From assembly GCA_029907465.1 (NCBI GenBank), contig JARYLV010000011.1, positions 1 to 51,434 on the forward strand: DNA of 51,434 nucleotides, in the 5' to 3' direction. This DNA is from Methanomassiliicoccales archaeon. GTDB taxonomy: Archaea > Thermoplasmatota > Thermoplasmata > Methanomassiliicoccales > JACIVX01. The position numbers and the translations under genes are program-made. Positions 1-13,600 of the stretch are shown here, piece by piece (within the stretch, counting starts at the first letter, position 1; each line of letters begins with the position of its first letter). The notes beneath the pieces were generated by a model. It was not told where the DNA came from. It saw nothing but the letters and a program-made list of their open reading frames with translations, and ran no database searches.

Positions 1-629
1 CGCACGCGATTCCATCGAGGATGACTGTTGCCCATGTCCTCGAGATGATCGGTGGCAAAGTCGGCGCAATGGAATGCCGGATGATCGACGGCACGCCATT
101 CAGCGGGGAGAAAGAGCAATCATTGCGTGAAGCGCTCGTGAGGTGCGGGTTCAAGCATACCGGAAAGGAAGTCATGTACGATGGTATGTCTGGTCGGAAA
201 ATCGGTGCGGACATTTTCATCGGTGTGATCTATTATCAGAAATTGCACCACATGGTATCTGGGAAGCTCCACGTGCGCAGTCGCGGACCTGTCCAAATTT
301 TAACCCGACAACCGACTGAAGGTCGCTCGAGACAGGGTGGTCTCAGATTTGGTGAAATGGAGAGGGACTGTCTGATAGGTCACGGCGCGGCAATGGTGAT
401 CAAGGATCGATTGCTCGACGAATCTGATGGCACATTCCAGTATGTTTGTGGGAACCCGAACTGCGGGCATATCGCGATCATGGACAGGCGCGGTGTGCTG
501 AGATGTCCTGTTTGCGGTAATAACACGAATATCAGTCTTGTCCAGACCTCATATGCATTCAAATTGCTGCTCGATGAACTTCTTTCGTTGGGCGTTGTAA
601 TGCGCCTTCAATTGGAGGATTTAAGATGA
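1..629 (+). CDS. rpoB: RNA polymerase subunit B (beta-like), C-terminal end, partial
   Basis: This is the last ~209 codons of the second-largest RNA polymerase subunit. The gene starts before the window; the frame is open from base 3, where HAIPSRMTV reads straight into the first visible ATG at 21, so that ATG is internal. HAIPSRMTV is the conserved switch/clamp segment near the C-terminus of archaeal B subunits. A zinc ribbon follows (CGNPNCG at about codons 144-150 and CPVCG about 20 residues later), then the [11 protein letters not shown] end helix typical of the family. Its TGA overlaps the rpoA1 ATG (ATGA at 626-629), which indicates translational coupling. Whether B is split into B' and B'' in this organism cannot be judged from this piece. 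Confidence 0.97.
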   Translation, partial: HAIPSRMTVAHVLEMIGGKVGAMECRMIDGTPFSGEKEQSLREALVRCGFKHTGKEVMYDGMSGRKIGADIFIGVIYYQKLHHMVSGKLHVRSRGPVQILTRQPTEGRSRQGGLRFGEMERDCLIGHGAAMVIKDRLLDESDGTFQYVCGNPNCGHIAIMDRRGVLRCPVCGNNTNISLVQTSYAFKLLLDELLSLGVVMRLQLEDLR

Positions 630-3400
630 TGCGAGGTGTCTCCAAAAGGATAGGGGCGATCAAGTTTGCAGTGTTATCGCCAGATGAAATTCGGCGGATG
701 TCAGCGACGAAAATCATCACGGCCGACACCTATGACGATGACGGATTCCCCATCGAAATGGGATTGATGGATCCTCATCTGGGCGTCATCGAGCCCGGTC
801 TGCGCTGCAAGACATGCGGGCATAAAGCTGACGAGTGCCCAGGGCACTTCGGTCACATCGACCTTGCGATGCCAGTAATTCATGTTGGTTTCGTTAAGGA
901 AATTAAGAAGCTCTTGCAATCAACCTGTAGGTCCTGCGGGCGCCTTCTCCTGACTGAGGATCAAGCTAGAGAGTACAGGGAGGCGATGGAGTCGCTCGAA
1001 ACGCTTGGCGGCGATGCGATCGAGGTTCGCATGGTCTCAAAGGAAACAGCCAAAGATGCGGCTTCAAAACCTGTCTGCCCGCACTGCGGTGCCGAGCAAT
1101 TGAAAATTACACTTGATAAACCGACGACTTTTAGGGAAAACGGACATAAGCTCACCCCAAAAGAGGTTCGGGAACGTCTCGAAAGGATCCCGGATGAAGA
1201 CTTGATACCGTTGGGCATCGATCCCAAAGCATGCAGACCTGAATGGATGATCCTCACCGCACTCCCTGTCCCCCCTGTCACTGTGAGGCCGTCGATAACG
1301 CTAGAATCAGGTGACCGTTCAGAGGACGATTTGACGCATAAACTCGTTGATGTATTGAGGATCAACCAGCGTCTGAGGGAGAACAGGGACGCTGGGGCAC
1401 CGCAACTCATTGTCGAAGACCTCTGGGAGCTTTTGCAGTATCATGTAACGACTTATTTCGACAATCAGACCTCAGGAATCCCCCCGGCGAGGCACCGCTC
1501 GGGAAGGCCGTTGAAGACCCTCGTTCAGCGGCTTAAAGGAAAAGAGGGAAGGTTTAGGTCAAACCTTTCGGGAAAGAGGGTCAATTTTTCCGCTCGTACT
1601 GTCATATCACCTGACCCCTCCCTCTCGATCAACGAGGTCGGTGTCCCTGTCGAAGCTGCGAGGGAACTGACTGTCCCCGTCTATGTGACAAAGTACAACA
1701 TCGAAACACTGAGGGAAATGGTCAAGCGGGGTCCGAATCCACAAGGTTCAAAATACCTACCAGGTGTTAACTACGTGATTCGGCCCGATGGCAGGAGGAT
1801 CAGGGTAACGGAGAAAAATGCGGAGAGTGTTGCCGAGACTCTCGATATTGGTTTTGTTGTGGAAAGGCACCTCGTTGATGGTGATATCGTCCTCTTCAAC
1901 AGGCAGCCTTCGCTTCACAGAATGTCGATGATGGCACATACGGTCAAAGTCATGCCATGGAAGACATTTAGGCTCAATCTCTGTGTCTGTCCACCGTACA
2001 ACGCGGATTTCGATGGGGATGAGATGAATCTCCACGTTTTGCAAAGCGATGAGGCGAGAGCAGAAGCCCTCATCCTCATGAAAGTTCAGGAACACATCCT
2101 CTCACCGAGGTTTGGGGGTCCGATTATTGGTGCTATCCACGACCACATCACTGGTAGCTTCCTCCTCACTCATAAGGATTCGAAGTTCACACTGAGCGAA
2201 ACACTCTTCATCCTTTCAAAAGTTGATCATAAGCCTCTCCCAGAACCTATTGTCGAAGAAGGCAAAAAATATTGGACGGGAAAGCAACTGTTCTCACTGA
2301 TATTGCCAGATGACCTTAGGATGACGTTTAGGGCGTCGATTTGCAGGAAATGCCCCGAATGTCTTAAAGAAAAATGCGATCTCGACGCCTACGTGAAAAT
2401 CAGAAATGGCACACTCTTATGCGGCACGATAGATGAAAAAGCGATCGGCGCTTTCAAGGGCAAAATTATCGACAAGATCGCCAGGGATTACGGCTCAGAT
2501 GTCGCGCGTACGTTTATTGACAACCTGACGCGACTTGCAATCGGCGCAATCATGGTACGTGGATTTACGACAGGAATTGATGATGAGGATATCCCTGAGG
2601 AGGCGAAGAGACAGATTGAGGAGGTGCTTCAGGACGCGGCAAAGAAGGTCGATGAACTCGTGACTGCGTACCGTGAGGGCATTCTCGAACAGCTTCCAGG
2701 AAGGTCTCTCGAAGAAACCCTTGAAGTTGAGGTCATGAAGGTCTTAGGAAGGGCGAGGGACGAAGCGGGGCAGATTGCGTCAAGGCATCTCGGTCTCGAG
2801 AACTCCGCCGTGATTATGGCACGATCTGGAGCACGAGGTTCGATGCTCAACCTGAGCCAGATGGCTGGTTGCATCGGTCAGCAGGCGGTCAGAGGAGAGA
2901 GGCTTTCGAGAGGATATTGGAATAGGACTCTGCCGCACTTCAAAAAGGGCGATCTCGGTGCGAGAGCAAAGGGATTCGTTGTCAATTCCTATAAGAGCGG
3001 TCTGACGCCAACTGAATTCTTTTTCCACAGTATGGGTGGTCGTGAGGGTCTCGTCGACACAGCCGTTCGTACATCGCGATCGGGTTACATGCAGCGCCGT
3101 CTTATCAACGCGCTCGAGGATCTCAAGTTGAAACAGGATGGCACCGTGAGGAATACCGCGGACATGATCATCCAGTTCAGGTATGGAGAAGATGGCATAG
3201 ATCCATCGAGAAGTGTACAGGGCAGCCCAATCGATGTCGATGATCTCTTGATCGAAGTGCTCGGAGATGAAGCTGAGTTGCTGGCGAAAATCGAGGAGAA
3301 GAAGGTCGGCGGATATGCGACGATTGAGAAGGATCTGATGGAAGTCGAGGAAGAAGAGGAGTATGAGGAGCCAGAGTTCGAAGCCGGAGGTGAGGAGTAA
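626..3400 (+). CDS. rpoA1: RNA polymerase subunit A' (N-terminal part of the split largest subunit)
   Basis: Catalytic subunit A' of DNA-directed RNA polymerase, 924 residues, the usual size. The N-terminal clamp has a zinc site ([17 protein letters not shown], residues about 60-80) and a second Cys cluster (CRSCG plus CPHCG). The absolutely conserved magnesium-binding loop NADFDGDEM lies near residues 456-464. The fork and trigger-side elements up to the bridge helix follow, and the protein ends in an acidic tail rich in Glu. It overlaps rpoB upstream by ATGA and abuts rpoA2, whose GTG follows its stop directly. The A'/A'' split is an archaeal hallmark. The start at 626 is supported by the overlap and the upstream GGAGG at 614-618. 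Confidence 0.98.
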   Translation: MMRGVSKRIGAIKFAVLSPDEIRRMSATKIITADTYDDDGFPIEMGLMDPHLGVIEPGLRCKTCGHKADECPGHFGHIDLAMPVIHVGFVKEIKKLLQSTCRSCGRLLLTEDQAREYREAMESLETLGGDAIEVRMVSKETAKDAASKPVCPHCGAEQLKITLDKPTTFRENGHKLTPKEVRERLERIPDEDLIPLGIDPKACRPEWMILTALPVPPVTVRPSITLESGDRSEDDLTHKLVDVLRINQRLRENRDAGAPQLIVEDLWELLQYHVTTYFDNQTSGIPPARHRSGRPLKTLVQRLKGKEGRFRSNLSGKRVNFSARTVISPDPSLSINEVGVPVEAARELTVPVYVTKYNIETLREMVKRGPNPQGSKYLPGVNYVIRPDGRRIRVTEKNAESVAETLDIGFVVERHLVDGDIVLFNRQPSLHRMSMMAHTVKVMPWKTFRLNLCVCPPYNADFDGDEMNLHVLQSDEARAEALILMKVQEHILSPRFGGPIIGAIHDHITGSFLLTHKDSKFTLSETLFILSKVDHKPLPEPIVEEGKKYWTGKQLFSLILPDDLRMTFRASICRKCPECLKEKCDLDAYVKIRNGTLLCGTIDEKAIGAFKGKIIDKIARDYGSDVARTFIDNLTRLAIGAIMVRGFTTGIDDEDIPEEAKRQIEEVLQDAAKKVDELVTAYREGILEQLPGRSLEETLEVEVMKVLGRARDEAGQIASRHLGLENSAVIMARSGARGSMLNLSQMAGCIGQQAVRGERLSRGYWNRTLPHFKKGDLGARAKGFVVNSYKSGLTPTEFFFHSMGGREGLVDTAVRTSRSGYMQRRLINALEDLKLKQDGTVRNTADMIIQFRYGEDGIDPSRSVQGSPIDVDDLLIEVLGDEAELLAKIEEKKVGGYATIEKDLMEVEEEEEYEEPEFEAGGEE

Positions 3401-5138
<1,738 letters not shown>

Positions 5139-5142
<4 letters not shown>

Positions 5143-5573
5143 TTGTCATGCCAGAGATCACTCTTACTGAGGAGACTCTCCGATACATCTCACTTTTTGA
5201 GAGTATCACGAAGACGAGAGTCAGGGACTGCCTCGAAACAGAAGACAAACTTGTTTTTGTTGTCAACCCCGGTCAGGCAAATAAGGCAGTTGGAAAGGGT
5301 GGCGAAAACGTTATAAGGATGAAGAATGCGACTGGCAAGAACATTCAGGTGATTGAGTATTCTGATGAGCCCGAGGAATTCATCAGGAACGTATTTTACA
5401 ATTACAATGTGCAGAGCGTTAAAATTGAAAATCGTGGAAATATCATCCATGCAACTGTGACGGTCGATCCGAAGGTTAAAGGAAGGGCGATCGGGAAGAA
5501 CGGGAAGAATCTAAAGATCGCAAGGGATATAGTCAACAGGCATCACAACATACAGAGCATCAGTGTAGCTTAG
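5139..5573 (+). CDS. nusA: NusA-like transcription factor with two KH domains
   Basis: Archaeal short NusA homologue of about 140 residues that consists only of KH RNA-binding domains. The first KH has VGKGGENVIRMKNATGKNIQVIEY and the second has IGKNGKNLKIARDIVNRHH; both carry the GxxG loop. Archaeal NusA lacks the bacterial S1 and polymerase-binding modules and is thought to act with RNA polymerase in elongation. Two starts are possible: GTG at 5139, which overlaps the rpl30e stop in the coupled style of this operon, and ATG at 5148, which gives MPEITLTEE. I kept the GTG but the choice is open. The 3' end overlaps the convergent radical SAM gene by 14 bp. Confidence 0.93.
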
Positions 5574-6639
5574 ATCTAGAGGGGAGCCTCTCTCTTTCAA
5601 CCTCAAGCCTGTCCGCCGTTGGGTATTCTTCAACGATATAACAGTCGTAGGGTAATGAAGTTGAGATCTCTTCAAGAACCCACGGAGCGACCTCGACCCT
5701 TTTCTTCTCCATATCGATGTGAATGAGATCATCTGGTACTTCAAAGACGTCTAGGAGCATCTCTCTGATTTTAGATAGATCCTTGCCCTCTACGATACCT
5801 TTCAACAACGTCCCATCTCCTGTTATGATATCGCCGGGCCGTGCAACGTTTTTCGCCCTTCGCCTGATCCTGTTTCTCAACTGAATGCGGTCCTTGAAGC
5901 TTGATGAACAGTAGTGGCGGGGAATCGAAAGATCAAGTTTGAGTATCTCGAGTGCGAGTTGCTCGCTCCCATCAATTGCACTTGAAAGATCGTCTTTGAC
6001 TGTAAATCCCCTCATTTTAAGTCTCTTCCAGTTTGTTTCGGAGAATTCGAGCTCATTGATGTTGATAAAATCCATGCCGAGACTGTCCGCGTAAGTCACG
6101 AGCGAAATGATTTCATCTTTTTTATCGGGTAGCGCTGGTATCTCGAGCCCAATCTTCATCTTCTTCGACTCAATGGCCCTTTCAATTCCTGTGTCTCCCA
6201 TTTTGTCCCAGAGGGATATATCCGGATGGATGCGCAATTCGTCGAGACCTGCGCTCTCGAGCGCATCAAATGCCTCCCGGTCAATTGTGGCCGTGTAAAG
6301 ATGAATATGATGGTCCTGGCCGAATTCATCTTTTAGCATCGAAATAAATTCAAGCGTCCGCTCGAGGACGAGTAAAGGATCCCCACCAGTGATACCTGTG
6401 CCCTCGGCATCGATGAGCTTTGCCTCCTCGATAACATCCTCCCTTCTTCTTACCTTCAGTTCATTTGCATAAATGACGTCGCGCCCCTTCTTTTTCAACG
6501 ATAGGGGACAGTAATAGCATGACGCGTTACATTTGCCAGTGACCAATAAGACCAGCTTTGCGCCTTCTTTGCAAATCCTGCAACCTTCTGGTAATGGGCC
6601 AACGTACCTTGAACCGGCCCCTAACGACTTTAATTTCAT
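5560..6639 (-). CDS. Radical SAM protein of the archaeal COG2108-like group
   Basis: A 359-residue radical S-adenosylmethionine enzyme of unknown substrate. The iron-sulfur binding motif is CNASCYYC (Cys-x3-Cys-x2-Cys) near residue 36, preceded by CRICKEG, which adds Cys residues that could hold a second metal site. ITGGDPLL matches the GGE/GGD SAM-binding motif that follows. The rest is the usual partial TIM barrel plus a C-terminal domain of about 100 residues. Resemblance is to MoaA/PFL-activase-type proteins annotated only as COG2108. The ATG at 6639 is preferred over the TTG at 6642, because a TATA-like box about 28 nt upstream would give a leaderless start. It is transcribed alone, towards the RNA polymerase operon. 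Confidence 0.85.
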   Translation of the reverse strand: MKLKSLGAGSRYVGPLPEGCRICKEGAKLVLLVTGKCNASCYYCPLSLKKKGRDVIYANELKVRRREDVIEEAKLIDAEGTGITGGDPLLVLERTLEFISMLKDEFGQDHHIHLYTATIDREAFDALESAGLDELRIHPDISLWDKMGDTGIERAIESKKMKIGLEIPALPDKKDEIISLVTYADSLGMDFININELEFSETNWKRLKMRGFTVKDDLSSAIDGSEQLALEILKLDLSIPRHYCSSSFKDRIQLRNRIRRRAKNVARPGDIITGDGTLLKGIVEGKDLSKIREMLLDVFEVPDDLIHIDMEKKRVEVAPWVLEEISTSLPYDCYIVEEYPTADRLEVERERLPSRSKLH

Positions 6640-6661
6640 CAAAAGGCGCAGAGCTTTCGAG

Positions 6662-6672
6662 TCTTAAATCTT
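6662..6672 (-). promoter_or_regulatory. TATA-like box of the radical SAM gene
   Basis: On the minus strand the sequence reads AGATTTAAGAC, centred about 28 nt before the ATG at 6639. This is the archaeal TATA position for a transcript beginning at or next to the start codon. Confidence 0.5.
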
Positions 6673-6870
6673 TCTCTCGCTGGAAAAGACTACCGTTTTA
6701 GCAATTTGACCGTTTTACTTATTTAAATTCAGAGATTTTCATATAATCCTGTAGACTCGACTTCAATGATTTGAGGGTCTATCTGAGATTGCGTTAGAAA
6801 TCTTGACCAAATCTAAAAGGAATTAAATCGATGGAATGTATGAGTACCTTTTAAGAAAAATCCTGAAGAT

Positions 6871-6880
6871 TTTAGTTAAA
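6871..6880 (+). promoter_or_regulatory. TATA-like box of pyrF
   Basis: TTTAGTTAAA lies about 32-41 nt before the ATG at 6912. The rest of the 260-nt gap between the radical SAM gene and pyrF is AT-rich; I see no coding potential in it. Confidence 0.4.
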
Positions 6881-6911
6881 TGGCTAGAAGAACAGTTTCC
6901 AGGTGAGCAGA

Positions 6912-7598
6912 ATGAAGAAGAACACGAGACTGATAGTCGCCCTAGACGAGACTGACAGAGAAAGAGCGCTGAAAATTGCTGAAGAGCTCAGCGACATCGC
7001 TGATGCAATTAAGATCAATTGGCCTCTTGTTCTTCATTCTTCTCCTTCAATCATCAGTGAGATCTCAGAATTGTGTGATGTTATCTGTGATTTCAAGGTC
7101 GCTGATATCCCCAACACCGTAAGGCTGATTGTTGAAAAAGCAGTTGATCTAGGCGCCTCAGGAATTATTGTGCACGGATTTGTGGGTCATGACTCTGTTC
7201 GTGAGGCAGTTCAGTCTGCAGGGGAATCTGCTGACATTTTTGTCGTCACAGAAATGAGTCATCCTGGTGGAAAGGAATTCACCGCGCCTGTCGCGGAGAG
7301 GCTTGCGGCCCTCGCAGTAGATTGCGGGGCCTCTGGCGTGATAGCACCTGCGACGAGGTTGGATCGCATCAAAACGATCAGGAGGATCGTGGGTGATCTT
7401 CTCATACTTGCACCTGGTGTTGGCGCGCAGGGCGGGAGTGCAGGAGACGCGATTTCGATGGGTGCTGATTATGTTATTGTCGGGCGCTCAATTTACAAGA
7501 GCTCAAAGCCACGCGATGCCGCAGAGGCGATCTGCGATGAAATCGCGAGCCGCCTAGGAAACGATCGATCGCGTGCGTCTGATAAGATATCCAGATAA
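6912..7598 (+). CDS. pyrF: Orotidine 5'-phosphate decarboxylase
   Basis: Last step of UMP synthesis: decarboxylation of orotidine monophosphate. The 228-residue protein shows LIVALDETD at the N-terminus and the catalytic array around CDFKVADIPNTV. This is the D-x-K-x-x-D motif, with Asp, Lys and Asp in the expected spacing. Phosphate-binding segments are GVIAPAT and GVGAQGG, followed by GADYVIVGRSIY. The open frame continues to GTG at 6903, but ATG at 6912 is preferred because AGGTGA at 6901-6906 is a well-placed ribosome binding site for it. There is no pyr neighbour; the next gene is the unrelated aglB. Confidence 0.95.
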   Translation: MKKNTRLIVALDETDRERALKIAEELSDIADAIKINWPLVLHSSPSIISEISELCDVICDFKVADIPNTVRLIVEKAVDLGASGIIVHGFVGHDSVREAVQSAGESADIFVVTEMSHPGGKEFTAPVAERLAALAVDCGASGVIAPATRLDRIKTIRRIVGDLLILAPGVGAQGGSAGDAISMGADYVIVGRSIYKSSKPRDAAEAICDEIASRLGNDRSRASDKISR

Positions 7599-7626
7599 TG
7601 ATATATTCAAGTATGGATGTGGACAA

Positions 7627-7635
7627 TTATTTATA
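7627..7635 (+). promoter_or_regulatory. TATA-like box inside the longest aglB frame
   Basis: TTATTTATA lies 10-18 nt downstream of the first in-frame ATG (7617) and about 50 nt before the ATG at 7683. If it is the working promoter, translation must start at 7683, where GGGGAG at 7670-7675 can serve as ribosome binding site. Confidence 0.45.
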
Positions 7636-7682
7636 GTGGGTGTGTTATCGACTTCGCACGATTTTATCGGGGAGACTCTGAG

Positions 7683-10600
7683 ATGGAGTGGCGAGAAGAA
7701 GGCAGAGCAGGCCTCGTCTCAAGAAATCCGTTCAGGTCATTGAGTAGTTTGAAATCTCGCTTTGGCGATTCGTGGCTTGGAAAGAACTGGCAGACTGTTG
7801 TCGTACTATTGATGATTTTTTTGATCGCCCTTTTCATGCGGAGTTATTTTGGCTACTCTCTTTCCGTCGAAAATGGGTTCCTTGTATCAGGCGGTTCGGA
7901 CTCGTATTACCATCAAAGAGTAATTGATCATGTCACATCGACAGGTACGCATCTCGTTAACGATCCGCTTCTCAATTATCCGATGGGAATGAGGAATCCA
8001 CGTCCACCGCTCTACGATTGGTCCATCGCTGTGTCGGGGATGCTCATCTCTGCATTAACTGGTATTGCTATAGCGGATGCAGTTGGGTATTCCCTCATTT
8101 TCTCAACGGCGATATGGGGTGCCCTGACTGTTGTGCCTGTCTATTTGATCGGGCGGACGGCTTTCGGTAAGAAGGCGGGGATTATTGCGGCCTTCCTCTT
8201 CGCAATTATGCCTGGTCATATTACCCGTAGCGTCCTCTCCTTCGCGGATCACGACCCAATGGTCCTATTCTTTGGGGTATGCTCATTCTACTTTTTGTTG
8301 ACCTCTCTTAAGGCAATCCAGGGCGATCGGTGGGTTGAAAACTGGAGGAGTTTTAAATCGATTCGCACAGGAATTGTTGATTATTTCCGTAAGAACTGGG
8401 TATCAACGATATACGCGGCACTCGCTGGTATCTCACTTGCCGCAGTGGGTATGATCTGGACAGGGTACGCATACCTCCTCATCATAATTCTTGCTTATTT
8501 CCTCGTGCAAATTCTGATCAATCGATTTCGGAACACTGATTCTATGGGCGTCTTGATCACCATTATCGTCACTCTTCTTGTAGCCTTTGCCATAATGGCG
8601 CCTGTTTATTACCAGATGAATTACTGGGAAGTCTGGTTTGATGTCCCATTTTATCTCTTTGCTGCTGCAGCCATCGTCGGCGTGATTTTCGTCACGACGA
8701 GGGACTATCCGTGGACCCTCGTTCTCCCCTCTTTTACACTTCTTGCGGCAATATCACTTCTCGTCTTGTCCGTTTTGGCACCGAGTATTTTCGAGGCGAT
8801 CATAACGGGCCAGGGATACTTCGTCAAGAGCAAACTTTACTCGACGATTTCTGAAGCGCAGGCACCAAGTTTCTCCGACCTTGCCCTGTCCTTCGGTGCG
8901 GTCACCTTCTGGCTATCATTTGCAGGGGTTGTGATTGCCGCGATTAAGATTAGAAGGAACGTCGCGGCATATTTTGTGTTCATCGTTATATGGACTACCA
9001 TCTCGATGTTTATGGCGGTAATGGCGGCAAGATTCATGTTTAACGCGAGTCCTGCATTCGCAGTCACGAGCGGATGGGTTCTCGCATTGATTATCGAGAG
9101 TGTTAGGTTTTCGGACATTTCGCGCGCCTTCTCCGCCAGCGCGGGAATAGGGTTTTTCAGCCTCCTGCGACGGGCGATCAAAATCAGACACATATTTGCG
9201 GCATTCTTTCTTGCATTTCTCATTGTCCTTCCAAATGCCTGGGGGGCAACAGACGCAGCAATCCCCTCCGAGCTGAAAGCACAGTACGACAAGCAGGTCT
9301 ATGACATCATGCCGAACTTTGCTAAACCTTCAAGTTATGATGCAATCAATGGATCAAACTGGTATTTCGGAGCCTTCACATACAGCATGCCACTGCCGAC
9401 GCAGTATTGGCCTGCAGCATGGAGCTGGTTTAGGACGGTTGATTCAGACGTCCTCCCAGCTTCTGCGAGACCTGCTTTTCTATCGTGGTGGGACTATGGT
9501 TTCGAGGCCATCCAGGCGGGACAGCATCCAACCGTTGCTGATAACTTCCAGAACGCTTACCAGTTCGCTGGCAACTTCATCATGTCTCAAAATGAGACGG
9601 TTGCGGTCGCGCTTTTCGTTGTTAGAATTCTCGAGAAGACGGGACTTGAAAACGAAACAATCGCTCAAGTGCTCGTCGATCATGGCGTCGACTACACGAA
9701 ATTGCGGGACATTATGGTGAATCCAGATAGGTATGTTGAAGTGGTCAAGAATCATCCTGAAATCTACGGTCCTAGGGATGCTGATTTGAGTCCCGCTAAC
9801 GCAAAGTATTCTGCTGCGAGTGTGGAACTTTCAAAGGCTGGCCTTGAGAATCTTGTCAAGATCTATAACGAGCTCCGCCAGTTGACAGGGGTGGACATTT
9901 CCTATTTCGCCATTGACAGCAGATTATTCCCGTTCACGGCCCTGAGTGCAAACATTTTCTACGCGCCTGCAAAATTGGCTGATTATAGAATCGACACGAT
10001 CTCTAATTCCCCGATTGACTTTTTCGAGATTAAGGCGATCGACAGCGAGGGCGGAATCCACGATCTTGCGAACGTCACCTCAGACATGACGATCGTCAGC
10101 TACCAGATCGTTTACAAGGAGATGTTCTACAACAGCATGCTTTATCGCGCCTTCATGGGTTATGGACCATATGACATAGGTGAGACGAGCCAGGGATTAC
10201 CCGGTCTTACCGGCACTTTAGCGAGCTACCCTCCTATGCAGGGCTGGAACATGACACATTTCAGAATGGTCTATCGAACCGCGTATTATAACCCATTCCC
10301 TCCAGATCAGGTAAAGAACCATTCCAATGCATGGCGTGCAGTTAGCTACGATGAAGCAATCGAACTCCGTGAGAAAATTGAGCGTGGCGAACTGCAAGGA
10401 ACGGTGGATGCGAGCGCGAACGCCCTGCTACAGGGTGTTGTGTTTCTCCAGTATTATGATGGAGCCATCGTCGACGGAACGGTGACGACCAACAGCGGGT
10501 TGCCATACCCTGACCTCTGGGTCACGGTCCTTGATGAATATGGTATTCCGCATCAGACGGTGAAGACTGATGCGGACGGGCATTACGAGGTTATAGTTCC

Positions 10601-13600
10601 ATTCGGTAAAGTCACACTTGTTTTCTCTTACGGAGATCTTGATTTGAGGACGCAGATTGCAACTGAACTGAGTAGGACGACCTTCAATGTGAGCTACGAT
10701 CAGGCGATGAGGAAGAAGATCGATGCGGACAATGATGGGAAGTGGGATTACTACCTGACAAAGAATGCGATCGTCCAAGGTAGTGCTGTTAAGGGGAAAG
10801 TATACTGGGATATGGATGGCGATGGGGCCTACACTTCTGGAACTGATACGATCATCGAAGGGGCAAGAGTGATCGTTGAAAATGAGAGTAGAGGGCTTCG
10901 ATACGAAACTATCTCGAATGCGGTTGGCTACGGACTCTACGGCTTGCCACCAATGAACTCGACCATCTATGCTGTACTCGACAACCACTCTTTTGGTCAT
11001 ATCCAGGTAGATCTGCGCCCGATGGGTAATATCACAAAGGATATCGGATTGAAACCATCCTCGCTTAGCGGTACAGCGACTTCTGCCGAGGGTAAGGCGG
11101 CATCGGGACTTAGCTTGCAGATTATTGACACAACCAGTGGAAAAGAGATTATTGCAACAACAGATTCAAACGGCCACTTTTCAGTTGGATCTTTGCTTTC
11201 AGGTCATTATCTCTTGAAAACGCGCGACACCTCCTATACAGTTGTGCCAGATGAAATAAGTCTTGCAGAAGGCGAAAACAAGACGACCAGTCTCACGGTT
11301 TACGGTTCGATGAAAGTTTCGGGTCGCGTTATAATTGGAAGTTCGGTTGTTTCCAATGCAACAATATCATTTGTCTCTGAAACAGGTGAATTCTGGACGA
11401 AGAGTGATTCAAAAGGAATTTACGATGTCACGCTGCCGATCGGGAATTACAGCGTGTTCTGTTTAGTAATCCAGAACGGTGAGACATATGTCTCTCTCGC
11501 CGCCTTGAATTCTTCCAACTCTGCGATGAATTACAATATCAGGCTCATGCCGGCAAACATCATCGACCTTCATGTCTCTGATTCAATGGGATCTGTGAGT
11601 AATGCGGAGATTCTGATGCGATCGAGGGCCAACGGCGCGACTTTAGAGGCAGTAACAAATGCAACTGGTCTGGCGAAGATCATTATCCCTCAGGGCACAT
11701 ACTTTGTCTATATCAAGGGAAACGAAAAGGCATACTGGGGTGACATATATTTCGACTCATCGAGGCGCATGAATCTGGTACTGTCTTCTGCCGCCTCAAT
11801 TTCTGGTGTGACTTGGTATGACGCAAACAACAATGCAGTCATGGACTCGGGTGAGCAGATCTCGGGAGTGAAATTGAAGTTGCAGGATCGCAACGGCAGG
11901 GTGATCGAAGCGACAAGCGACTCACTCGGTGGTTTTTCCTTTGTTGTGCCCTCAGGTAATTCATATGATCTATCAATAAGCAAAGAGGGATACGCGTCCA
12001 ACGTATTGAGTTTCCCACTTATCGAATCATCGACCTCGATCGATGTGAAACTCGTCCCCCTCAACCGCACAATTACCGGTACCGTTTATTATGAGTCGAC
12101 ACCAGTTGCTGGCATTGCGGTAAAATTTGTTTCTTCCACTGGGAGCGTTTTCACGGCTAATAGCGGCTCATCAGGTGCTTTCTCGATCTCACTCCAACCG
12201 GGAGACTACGAGGTGGTTGTCGACCAGAACGTTTCTTCAGGTAGCAATGCAACGAAATACCAGTACAGCTCATCAATAGATGTTATTATAGGCGCCGATC
12301 CCGCCCCGTTGCGCATTGACCTTGTGAAGAGGGTGAGAGTTTACGGTTCACTTTATCCCGAAAGAACCGGCGCGACAAAGATAACCTTCAGCGGACCTGA
12401 GGAAAGAACGATCACGACATACAAGAATTTTGATCTTTATCTTGCAGAAGGTGAGTATAGTGTCTACGCACTTAACGACCAGGCAATTGCTGATTATGCG
12501 TTTTTCGATCGCATCTATATCGATGCATCCGCCTCGCCATTAAATCTCACAACATCTATTGCAAAAACGGTCAGAGGGTCGATATATTTTGAAGGATCGC
12601 CCTTCTCTTATGTCGTTCCTGTCACAATCAGAAATGATGCTGGTGCCACGATGAGGGTCGATTCTTATGTTACCGGCATCTTTGAAGCTATATTGCCATA
12701 TGGAAACTATACAGCGGAGGTCGACTACCACACGAAGACGAGAATCGGCTTAGACATGCGGTATGTACGGTATACTGGTAACACATCATTGGTCGTTCCT
12801 TCTTCAGCGGTTGTCATCGTTGTGTTGGAGCGCGCTTATGATAATGCGACCCTTAGTGGATCGATTTCCGATTCAAGCGGATCTTTGGTGCCAGCGACAA
12901 TAGATTTCATCTCGATGTCTTCCACAGCAATGAGCACTGTAACTACATCTGAGATCGGTTCATACGCAGTATCGGTAGCGCCCGGAAATTACAGCGTTTA
13001 CGCAAGACAAGTCGGAGGACAGGGCGTATTCCTCGGTGTTATCAGCGTACCGCCGCAAACAAACAAGACGTTTAATCTCACTCTGTTACCTGGATTCCGG
13101 TTTGCCGGTGAAACTCTAAAAGGTTATACCCCTGGCAATGCGACGATCGAGATCACATCAATTGATGGAGCAAAATTAAGTGCAATTTCCTCTCCTTCAG
13201 GGTCGTTTGAAATTGTCCTCCCATCGGGCAGATATGGTGTGAAGTTCACTTCTTCTGGAATGGAAAAAGGGGTCCTCGTTAATTATTACGCAAACACATC
13301 GATCGATTTGATTACTGATGTGAGTCGTGCGATCACAATGGAAAAAATAGTTAAAAGGGGCGTCGACCTCCAGTGGAATGAGGCTGAGAAAACAGCGCTT
13401 GGAGCTGGCCAGACAGCCGTTTACAATATTAGGATCATCAACAAAGGAAATGTGCCTGATACCTTCAAACTCCAAGCTCAAGCAGCGAACTGGAACGTGG
13501 TGTTTTCTCAGGACACGGTTAGCGTCGACTTCGGCTATTATAACTCTCAGCTGGTCACGGTATGCATCACACCCTCGGCGGGCGTTTACGTCTCGCATCA

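Noticed and set aside
6760-6800. Possible C/D-box small RNA (AATGATT ... CTGA) before pyrF
   Set aside because: Only loose box matches, no second box pair, and no terminal stem.
7617-7682. First in-frame ATG of aglB at 7617
   Set aside because: A TATA-like box lies just inside this extension, and the 22 extra residues do not resemble an AglB N-terminus; ATG 7683 has a ribosome binding site.
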